64,000 nt of DNA from Wolfiporia cocos. Its lineage: Eukaryota; Basidiomycota; Agaricomycetes; Polyporales; Phaeolaceae. Of this stretch, positions 40,503-50,400 are shown one piece after another (position 1 is the first letter of the stretch; every line of letters starts with the position of its first letter). Where the stretch lies: positions 62,001-126,000 of the forward strand of contig JACCLO010000011.1 in the NCBI GenBank assembly GCA_029448655.1. Direction: 5' to 3'. Made by a program: the position numbers and the translations under genes. The notes beneath the pieces were generated by a model. The model searched no databases. It was given only the letters and a program-made list of their open reading frames with translations, and was not told where the DNA came from.

Positions 40503-41879
40503 GATACGTAAGTCGGTGGAAACTGTGGTTGTTGTATTTGGTTTTAGAGATATGTCTTTGGCTGAGGATATATCGTAACCCGCCAAGTGAGGGGTACCCT
40601 TGTCAGGATACATTCCCTTAACTCCCACGGCGAGTTCTAGGTACTTGTTGAATTTTACGTTGTCGTCTACGAAGTTTCCGTAGATTTCGCGTTTAACCCA
40701 TTTTCATTCTGCCTCTTCGGTATATTCCTCGCTCTGGAGAGGCCAGCCGTCTGGCCAAAGGTATCTGTCTCCGACTTTCCAGTCGTCGTCATCTTCTGGG
40801 TCTGCTACTGCAATCTGGTGACGCGTAGAGCGTCGAGGTGGGGCTGGTGCATTAAATGATTTGGCTTTGTACTCATTGAGCACCTCCTCAGCACCTGTCA
40901 GGTTCTCTTCTGTTTCCCAAGTGTCGGCCTCAGCTGTATGATCTTTCCATAGTACTAGGAACACGGTCTTGTGACCTCGTTTCCTATGGCTGAGTATCTC
41001 CTCCACTTCGTATTCTATGGGTGCTATCAAGTCCTTTTCGATATCGGACTCGGATTCCTCCTTGCCTTCTGGATGGTGGTATAGGACTAATTTGCACGCG
41101 TGGAATACAGGGTGATAAGCACGATACTGAATTCCCATCTTTAGTCTAAAGGTGACTGGGGATATTTGTTCGAGGACCCTGAAAGGGCCGATGTATCGGG
41201 GCGCTAGGCTGCGTTCGGTGTCCTGATAATCCTTGGTGCTTACAAGTACTTTATCTCCCATTGTAAATGGTGGAGATTTCTTTCCTTGGTCCTGACACAA
41301 ATCCCATGGTGTCACTCACGCATAACCCATCTATGGCGCTTCTACCACAAAGGGCGCCGTCACAGACTAGCACGCATGAGTATGAGAGTAAGGGGCCAAG
41401 CCCAGAGTGAGATTGAAAGGTCTGAGGAGTACGCCTCAGACCATGAAGCCTTATATACAAAGGGGATGCGCATGGCAGGCAGTAAGGCCCACCCTAATGT
41501 GAGGGTCCGTGCGCTATCTACACAGCCTCTGTATACGTAAGCAGTCCGCATGACCTGGGTAGGCGCTGTCTGGCGCATAACCACTATACTACTCGACTGT
41601 ATCTACTAGACGTCACATGACATACCGTACACCTAAGGCCCTGTGTTCGAGACAGGGGGGGTACCTATTTCTGAGATTCTGTGACAGGTCCGCATACCAT
41701 TTCCATCTATCTGCGGCTAATTGCATTGCTGCTACCGCCTGGTCCTGCGCTTGCCAGCGCTTGTGTGCTATGTCATTCAAGTCCTTGTCAGGACTTATCT
41801 GAATGTCGAGTGGACCTGCCCGTGGGTGCCATCCTAGTTTCATGTAGAACGGCGAATACTTGGTGGTTTCTGACGCCAC
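40503..41879 (-). pseudogene. H pol fragment: integrase end, chromodomain, partial dUTPase
   Basis: Read on the minus strand in two pieces (41879-41687 and 41292-40503) around a solo LTR. Features: the integrase end (SETTKYSPFYMKLGWHPRAG), a GPY/F module (RYIGPFRVLEQ), a chromodomain (YEVEEILSHRKRG...LVLWKDH) and the dUTPase start (KGTPHLAGYDI). A single TGA at 40701-40703 interrupts the frame just before KWVKREIYGN; one C-to-T change from CGA would explain it. The dUTPase is then cut off by the E LTR at 40502. H is closest in layout to B, but its sequence is distinct. Confidence 0.85.
41293..41686 (-). repeat. Solo I-like LTR (394 bp) in H pol
   Basis: TGACACAAATCCCATG...GATTCTGTGACA on the plus strand. 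Perfect TSD ggtcc at 41288-41292 and 41687-41691. Palindrome GGTCTGAGG/CCTCAGACC at 41419-41427 and 41434-41442. Related to, but distinct from, the I array LTR. Confidence 0.9.
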
Positions 41880-42587
41880 TGTTACGGGTCGAATACCCGT
41901 TCGTATATTCGAGTCGCGAATATAGTTCGTTCTTCTGCACGTAGACACGTCGTTGTGTGCAAGGCAAATACTCGTTAGATGCCTTCAGGTCCTAAGTGAA
42001 GTCCTTAGGAGATCGGTTAATATCCAATACGCGTTAGAGGATATAGTCTGTTCAAGTGCGAGTCTGATAGAATATAAGACTCGCCTAAGTCCGAGAAGTC
42101 AGTGTGCACTTCGAGGACTTAGTTGTTCGATTGCTCGAGTGAGAAATTCTGAGCGCAGTTTCCTACATTTGAGAACGAGTATAAGACTTCTTGTTTGTAC
42201 AACAAGGTCGAGCTGGAGAGCCTCGACGGTAAGTACATGAGTTTTTATACTACGCTAAGTTTCAGGGGTCAAGTCTGTCCCAGATGTCACCGATACTATC
42301 TACGCTATAGTCCCAAACGTTTGATAAGTATGTAGTGATATATCCGAGACGATAGATAGGAATGATGGCGGTTGAACGCCATCTATCTGCTAATAAACGA
42401 TGAACATGAAACGGTGGCAGGGTTGGATCTGCCAAAGATGAAATGAGCCCTACAGACTAGTACAACTGGGGATACGCCCAGTAGCATCACGAGTAGCCAG
42501 GGGGGTTGGTTGCGCAACAAGTCCCTGTATTGAATTCGCCCTATGGTGAGTTCTGTCGATATTCGAAAAATCAAAATAATCGTAACA
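41880..42587 (-). repeat. E-type LTR (708 bp) with mismatched flanks
   Basis: TGTTACGGGTCGAATAC...AATAATCGTAACA on the plus strand, inverted relative to 24587. The left flank gccac is H pol and the right flank cgccc is G pol, so there is no TSD and two different host sequences meet here. Minus-strand tataaaaac at 42249; palindrome GTCGAG/CTCGAC at 42207-42212 and 42222-42227. Confidence 0.85.
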
Positions 42588-44497
42588 CGCCCTGACAGAC
42601 GTGCCCTCTTCACAAAGGCTCTCATCGATTCTGGTTCTACCGGATCAGTGATCAGTGAGTCCTATGTGGAAGAACACCGACTCGAGCAGATCCCACTGGA
42701 CCGCCCTATCAAGCTGTTCAACGTGGACGGATCAACCAACAGCATGGGGCTCATGACGCACTATGTCGAGCTTCAAATGCAGATCGACACGCACTTGGAG
42801 ACGTGCAAGTTCCACGTTACGGAACTTAGCAGCGCGGACATTTTCTTGAGATTCAACTGGCTCGAAGACCACAACCCTTTCATCGACTGGAAGAAGCGAC
42901 GGATCACGTTCTCTTGCGACTGCGAGCATGAGCAGATTGAGGACGGTGATCACATTTACTACATTTTCGCTGACGCATGGATCAGAAACAGGGACAAGTG
43001 TAGAGCGGACATCGCCAAGCGAGTCCGCGCCATGAAGGCAACTGAAATCGCCATCACGACTGGCAAGACCACGGAAGCCAAGACGTTTGAGGAGGTCGTA
43101 CCCGAGTACTTGCACGAATTCAAAGACGTGTTTGAGGAAAAGGAATTCGACACACTCCCAGAACGGCGACCGTGGGATCATGCCATCGAGCTCCTCCCCA
43201 ATTCAGAACCATACGTGGGCAAGATATACACCCTTTCACCTAGAGAACAAGAAGCTTTGGACGACTTCTTAGAAGAGCAACTGCACACGGGCCGCATCCG
43301 CCCATCGAAGTCCCCATGGGGAGCACCATTCTTCTTTGTCAAAAAGAAGGATGGGAAACTGCGACCTATCCAGGACTATCGAAAGTTGAACCAGATGACC
43401 AAAAAGAACAAGTACCCGCTCCCGCTCATCACGGAGCTACTCAACAAGCTTAAACGTGCTAAGTACTTTACTTTTCCAAATTGGACATTCGTTGGGGATA
43501 CACCAACGTCCGAATCAAGGAAGGCGACGAGGAAAAAGCTGCCTTCATCACTAATAGAGGGCTCTATGAGCCATTAGTGATGTTCTTTGGAATGTGCAAC
43601 GCACCAGGCACGTTCCAGACCTTGATGAACGACATATTTAGAGACCTAGTCTTTAATGGGAAGGTCATTGTATATTTGGACGACATACTTATTTTCACGG
43701 AGAATCAGAAAGAACATAGAGAGATCCTGCGCAAGGTTCTTTTGGTTCTCCGTCAAAATAAGTTGACATGCAAGCCAGAGAAATGCGAGTTCGAGAAATC
43801 CGAAGTAGAGTACCTGGGACACATAATCTCTCACGGGGAGATCGGTATGGACCCCGCGAAGGTTGCTGCAGTAGCCAAATGGCCAGCACCTCGGAACAAG
43901 AAAGAAGTGCAATCCTTCATTGGATTTGCCAACTTCTACCGGAGATTCATCCCGAAGTTCTCAATGGTAGCGCGCCCCCTTATCAATCTAACCAAAGACG
44001 GGGAATGGCAATGGGGCGCAACAGAACAGGAATGCTTCAACAAGTTAAAAAACATCTTCGTCACAGCACCTGTACTGGGGATACCAAACGATGACGACCC
44101 ATTCCGCATCGAGGCAGACTCTTCAGACTTCGCAACTGGAGCCTGCCTCATGCAGAACCAGGACGGCATCTGGAAACCTATAGCGTACCATTCAAAAACG
44201 CTACTACCGGCAGAACGAAACTACGAGATTTACGATCGCGAGTTACTGGCCATAATGCGCGCCCTGGATGAATGGCGGCATTTCGTAATGGGTGCCAAAC
44301 ACCCTGTAGAAGTATTAACGGACCATAAGAGTCTAGAATACTTTAAAACCCCACAGAAGATTAATTCGCGACAGGCCCGGTGGATGACGGAACTTGCCGA
44401 GTATGACCTACAACTCATGCACATCCCCGGGAAGACCAATGGAAGGGCGGACGGACTATCCCGCAGAGGCAATCACGACGACAACAAGAATCACCTC

Positions 44498-45054
44498 TGT
44501 CACAGAATATCCGGGGGATATCGTAACAGCTCTCGCTATAGGTCTTATGGGCGCCGCTACGTGCCGCGCGCGCCTCTCTGAGCCTCAGCCACCTCCACGT
44601 TCGTTTCACTCCGTCTAGATCAGCTGACCCAGTAGATTAGCGCTGTAGGGTAGCGCGCACGTCAGGTGCCTACTTAATGGTCACATTACTTACATGTCAC
44701 ATGTCCTTGCACATGACCCCTTAGATAGTGGTGCACAGACCATTACTTTAGGGCCTGCTCGGTAGTTACCATGCGCATGTATATAATACGTCGAGATGTG
44801 GGTTGATACCCCATCTCTAAGATTCTCGTCAATGGACTTAGGTCCCTCTCTTACCAACCTTCCTGTGTGACTACTGGCCCGGGGCCCCTCTATGACTTAC
44901 TTGTCTGTGCGTTACCTCAATACGTCGCGTCTTAGGAGTCCCCAGTGCGGGGTACAGCCGACGTCGTCACCTCTGTTGGGTGGTGCACCGCCTTGTCAGG
45001 CTTATAGGACTTCCCCAGTTGCCTGGGTCGCACAGACGTGGTACGTCTGTGACA
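44498..45054 (+). repeat. Solo C-type LTR (557 bp) in G pol
   Basis: TGTCACAGAATATCC...TACGTCTGTGACA. Perfect TSD acctc at 44493-44497 and 45055-45059. Palindrome GAGATGtGGG/CCCCATCTC at 44793-44802 and 44809-44817. Confidence 0.93.
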
Positions 45055-45173
45055 ACCTCGAAGGACAGATCGTCCTGAAGGAACACCTCTTCGCCAAAGA
45101 CAGCGCAGAAAGGCTAAGATCCTCATTCTATACCCTACCTCACGGGATCACCCACGAGGAGGTAAAAGAGAGG

Positions 45174-45580
45174 TGACACAAAACGCCTAAGGGCGTACCG
45201 TCATCAAGGGCCTTCTACCAAGGCAAGGTGGGACCCCCAGACGAGCACGCATAAGACTTAGAGTAATGAGGGAAACGCCCCAACGTCTAGAATAACAGTT
45301 CTGGGGAGTAAGCCCCAGAACGTCGCGGCTTGAGGACATGAGGAGACGTCGCATATCTACTAGAGACCCGCCCTAAAGGCAGGGTCTGTGCGCAGCGTTA
45401 GCGCTCCTAAGTCATGTGCTACTTATGTAAGCCTTGACCATGTGACCTGTACAGCGGGGTAGGCACCTATACCGCTGCGCTACTTCTACAGAGTCCATTC
45501 TATGGCACGTGACGTATGTACCATGAGTCCCTTGGTTCGAGACAGGGGGGGGGTACCTATTTCTGGGATTTTCTGTGACA
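45174..45580 (-). repeat. Solo I-like LTR (407 bp) in G pol
   Basis: TGACACAAAACGCC...TTTTCTGTGACA on the plus strand. Perfect TSD agagg at 45169-45173 and 45581-45585. Palindrome GTTCTGGGG/CCCCAGAAC at 45298-45306 and 45313-45321. Confidence 0.93.
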
Positions 45581-46188
45581 AGAGGGTCAAAGCGGAAGCC
45601 GCTCTCTACGACAAGGAGGTAGTAGAAGGATCAGTGGAAACGGCCGAGGACGGCCTACGCTACAGAAGGGGGAAGTTGATCATTCCGAGAGACGAGGAAT
45701 TAATCGGAAAAATCATTTCTTCATTCCACGACACGGTCTCGGCAGGGCACCCCGGCACAGAAAACACGTACACCACCATTCACCGATCGTATTGGTGGCC
45801 AAAGATGTGGAACGACATCCGCCAATACGTGAAGGCATGTATCAAATGCCAGCGCGCCAAGCCAGACCGCTCGAAGAGAGCTGCACCACTAAACCCGAAT
45901 CCAACACCCGCGCACAATTGGGAGAACATTTCCGTCAACATGATCACGGGACTCCCAGTATCCAAGGGTCGGGACGCTATTATTGTAGTTGTAGATATGA
46001 AATCCAAGGACTATATCGCGGTCCCAACCACAACCAGGCTAACTGCTGAAGGTTGGGCCAACATATTTGTAGATAAAGTATACGCACAGCATGGACTACC
46101 AAAGAAAGTATTTAGTGACAGAGGACCACGTTTGTATCAGACTTCATCAAAGATGTATACCGTAGATTAGGCATCGAGGGAAACCCTA

Positions 46189-46718
46189 TGTTACGGGTTG
46201 AATACCCGTTCGTATATTCGAGTCGTGAATATAGATCGTTCTTCTGCACGTAGGCACGTCGCCGTATGCGAGGCAAATACTCGTTAGATGCCTTCGGGTC
46301 CTAAGTGAAGTTCTTAGGAGATCGGTTAATATCCAATACGCGTTAGAGGATATAATCTGTTCAAGTGCGAGTCGAATAGAATATAAGACTTGCCTAAGTC
46401 CGAGAAGTCAGTGTGCACTTCGAGGACTTAGTCGTTTGATTGCTCGAGTGAGAAATACTGAGCGTAGTTTCCTACGTTTGAGAACGAGTATAAGACTTCT
46501 TGTTTATACAACAAGATCGAGCTGAAGAGCCTCGACAGTAAGTACATTGGTTTATATACTACGTTGGGTTTTAGGGGTCAAGTCCGTCCCAGATGTCACC
46601 GATACTATCTACGCTATAGTACCAAACGTTTGATAGGTATGTAGTGATATACTGGAGACGATGGATAGGAATGATGGCGGTTGAACGCCATCTATCAGCT
46701 AATAAACGATGAACATGA
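46189..46718 (-). repeat. E-type LTR, remaining part of the L 3' LTR
   Basis: TGTTACGGGTTGAATAC... up to gatgaacatga, where A3 begins. Reverse-complemented and joined to 24587-24769 with one copy of tcatg it gives a complete LTR of about 708 bp, the same length as the copy at 41880-42587. Left flank cccta lies in G integrase. Confidence 0.85.
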
Positions 46719-47417
46719 TGACACAAACTAGTTGTGGGACTCACTCTATAACCTTGTTAAGCGACTTGAAGTAGTTGCTGGAGGTTGGTGAGGATACTAG
46801 TAGGCGCAAGCAGAGATGATATGTGACTGTGCGAATGCAGAGAACAAATCTAAGGCTTATCCGCAGTGATAGCCCTACTTATATACATGCATTGTTTGGT
46901 TACCAGTAAGGGAGCCAAACATGAAGATGGTCTGTGCGCAGACATAACTAATACAGCTAAGTCGTAAACTACAGTAGACCATGTGCGCCGGTAATGGCCG
47001 CACCAGTAAGATCGTTTGTTTGGACCGTAGGTCCATGTTGTGGAAGTGGCTATAGCTACGTTAGTAAGCCATGCATGTGATTCTTATATTCCGGTATCGG
47101 GATATGAGTAATCGTGAGGGCATTGGCATGTGATAACGAGCGGGCCGCTTATCCAATTGTACCGACATAGCCCGGTATCGGGATATGAGTAAGGCGCGTG
47201 ACACCGGAGGTTAGTCCGCTGAGTCATTGACGCGTACAAACGTGCTATGTACGTGTTGTTATGACAGGTGGACGTATACCGCGTTGTATACGTGTTGTTT
47301 GGTTGCGTGTACGTGTAGACGGGCGCTTAGCAGCGTAAACGTCTACAAGGTCGTAGAAATACCAGATAAATAGGTAAAAATACGGGAAAAATAGTGGCAT
47401 GTCCCAAATCTGTGACA
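46719..47417 (-). repeat. A3 3' LTR (699 bp)
   Basis: TGACACAAACTAGTTG...CAAATCTGTGACA on the plus strand, then tta and a C-rich tract (the inverted polypurine tract). Nearly identical to the A2 5' LTR, including private variants. Confidence 0.93.
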
Positions 47418-47456
47418 TTACCCCCTCTTCAGGTTTCATTGTCCCTAATGGAACGA

Positions 47457-50400
47457 TTACTTTCCTGTGGAGCCGAATCCACCAGTACCGCGCTCGGATT
47501 TAATCTTTTCAAAGTAAGATTTTCCGTGTAGCGTGATGTGCGGGTCCTTAGCAACTTCGCAGATGAGCTGCGCAATCTTATCACCGGCCCGAATATCGAT
47601 AGATATATCGGAGTGATTCCGGAGAATGATGATTACTTCGCCTTGATAGTCGTGGTCGATAACGCCACCCATTACGTCTATGCCTTTTCGGGCAAGACTA
47701 GAGCGGGGGGCGATACGTCCGTAAGTGCCGAAAGGTACCTGGATCTTCAGTTTGGTGTTGTATTCTGTCTGCCCGTGAGCTGGCAGAACGTCGCCTGTTG
47801 CAGTGTACAGGTCAAACCCAACCGAATCCTTGGTTCCTTTTTCCGGCATTCGGCCGCCTTCACCGACTACAATTTTCAAGTCCGCATTTTGGTTAATGTC
47901 TGCTGACATCCATCCCCCGTCGGGGTGTCTAACCATGCGCTGCTTAGGATCCTTCGCAAATTCTTCGCGATACTGCGGCCAGTCGTCTGGCCACGTGCAT
48001 TCGTCGGCTTCCCAGTCATCGCTGTCAGGGTCGAAGACATGAACTGCTTCTTTCCTTCTGGCTGATCGCCTGAGGGGGACATCCTGCATTGGAATGGCGT
48101 GTGAAGCCTTGTATTCCTGCAGAATGTCGTATACCGTGTCGAGATCGGCTTCGCGTACCCAGGAGTCGTCATTGATACCGAACCCTTTCCATCGGATTCT
48201 GTATTCAATTCTTCCTGCACGGAGACAATGATCTAAGATCTTCTCGACTTCCCATAATTCCTCGCCGTCGACCATTTCTGGTTGAGGCTCTGGTTTTTTC
48301 TGATGCACCGGGTCCTTATACATGACCAACTTGGAAGCGTGGAATACTGGGTGGTAAGCCCTGTATTGCTCGTCCATGTGTACCCTGAAGGTGACCGGGG
48401 ATAATTGTTCAATTATCTTAAATGGTCCCAAATAGCGCGGACTAAGACTTCTTTCGGAGTCTTGCCAGCTACGGGCGTCAACGAGGACTTTGTCGCCGAC
48501 TTTAAACGGTACCGAGCGCTTATGTTGATCGTAGTACCAAGACCAGCGTTCAGCAGCCAATTTCATTGCTGCCTTAGCTTGTTCTTGTGCTGACCATCGT
48601 TCGTAAGCAATGACATTTAGGTCCGTGTATGGTGTTGGACGTAAATTCGTAGGTCCTGCATTAGGGTGCCTTCCTAGTTCGACAAAGAATGGGCTATTCT
48701 TTGTTGTCTCACTAGCCGCGTTGTTGTACGCGAATTCAGCCGTAGGGAGAAACCATGACCAATTATCCTTCTGAATAACATCGATGTAACATCTAAGATA
48801 TTGTTCCAGGATTTGGTTAACTCTCTCCGTCTGGCCATCCGCTTGCGGGTGATAGGCGGTTGTCATTGACCGTTGGATTCCCAATTGCTCACACCATCCC
48901 TTGAATAAGGCGGCTGCGAATTGCGGGCCTCTATCCGAAATTATTTGTTTCGGAAGTCCGTGGTTCGGATAAATCCGAAGGTACAGGAGGTTCGCTAATT
49001 CTTTTGCCGTTATTTTGTCTGACGTGGGAATGAAATGTGCTCGTTTGGTAAGCCGGTCCACTATTACCATAATAGCATTGAATTGTTTGAATTCGCCGCT
49101 GGGTGGTAGGTGGACGATAAGGTCAATTGTGACGGTGTCCCAAGGTGCTTCCGGAACTGGGAGCGGTTGCAGGGGTCCGTACGGGGTCTGATTGTGGTTC
49201 TTCATGCGTTGACATGTGTCACAACCTTCCACGTATTGCTTGACCATCGTGGTCATTCCAGGCCACCAGTAATTACGCGATAGAAGTTCATAGGTCTTCC
49301 ATCGTCCGAAGTGACCGGCTGTTACATGGTCATGATGTAACTCCAGAATCTTCGTGCGCAATTCCTTAGGCTCCTTTGGAACGTACACTTTTCCTCGTCT
49401 GAGGAGTAATCCGGCCTCCATGTTCCATTCCTGGAGATCTTTACCGAATTCCTTGGGACCACTTTTCAGTAGTTCCTGGTAATCCTTGGTAATCTGATCG
49501 TCCATGAGGGCTTGTCGGATTTGTCGGAGAAGGTCCTCGTCGCCTGATTGTATCTCCTGCTGTGACGCTTCTAGCGCCCTAACCGTAAAGTATTCCGGTT
49601 TCAGCAAAATTTGATCGCGATTGTCGAGTTCCACCCCCTCTTCATGGTCTGGCCTCCGTGACAGAGGGTCAGCCGTGAGCATTGTTTTACCGGGTTTGTG
49701 ACACATGATGAAGTTGAACCTTGTCAGGTAGAGACTCCAACGTGCCTGTCTCCGGGTTAGCCGTTGTGCCGATTTGAAATATGTCAGATTGAGATGATCC
49801 GACCATACTTCAAACTTGTGTGGATGTCCTTCGAGGTAATGTCTCCATTCCTCTAGAGCGCGGATGATTGCGAGCAACTCCTTATCGTAAATCTCATAGT
49901 TCCTTTCGGGTGCTGATAGAGATTTCGAGTAAAAGGCTACCGGGTGCCAGAGCTTATCCTCCGAAGAGTATTGCGATAGCACCGCACCAGTTGCGTAATC
50001 GGAAGAGTCCGCTTCCACGCGGAACGGGGACTCCTGATCTGGGATCCGGAGTATTGGAGCCGATGTGAAAGCTTCCTTGAGAGTTTGGAAGGCTTCCGCT
50101 TGTTCGGGTCCCCAGTTCCACTGCGTGTTTTTCTTGGACAGTTCGGTTAACGGCTTAACCACTTTGGAGAAGTCTTTAATGAACCGACGGTAGTAGTTGG
50201 CGAAGCCAACGAAGGCCTGGACGTCCTTTACCTTGGCAGGTGTAGGCCAGTCCATAACGCCGGCTACCTTCTTAGGGTCCATTTCGACTTTTCCTTTGGA
50301 AATGATCATTCCCAGGTATTCAATACTGCTTTGTTCGAAGAAGCACTTTTCAGGCTTCGCGAACAAGTCGTTGTCTTGCAAGATTTGTAATACTTGCTTG

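Larger units (their letters stand above)
42588..46188 (+). pseudogene. G pol fragment: protease, RT, RNase H, integrase
   Basis: It begins abruptly at the E LTR inside the protease ([13 protein letters not shown]). RT with YLDDILIF, RNase H (IEADSSDFATGACL), an integrase zinc domain (HDTVSAGHPG...CIKCQRAK) and the catalytic start (SDRGPR) follow. It is broken by a 1-nt frameshift at about 43475 (before [10 protein letters not shown]), a second at about 46128, and solo LTRs at 44498-45054 and 45174-45580. It ends in integrase at the E LTR at 46189. There is no dUTPase or chromodomain in the part seen. The sequence differs from A, B, F and L. Confidence 0.87.

Noticed and set aside
42360..42420. 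Hammerhead ribozyme in the E LTR (aaacgatgaacatgaaacgg)
   Set aside because: The CUGANGA and GAAA core with three helices could not be placed.
40030..46718. E LTR-H-E LTR-G-E LTR as a tandem array like I
   Set aside because: The junctions lack priming sites, polypurine tracts and matching flanks, and H and G are different pol genes in opposite orientation.
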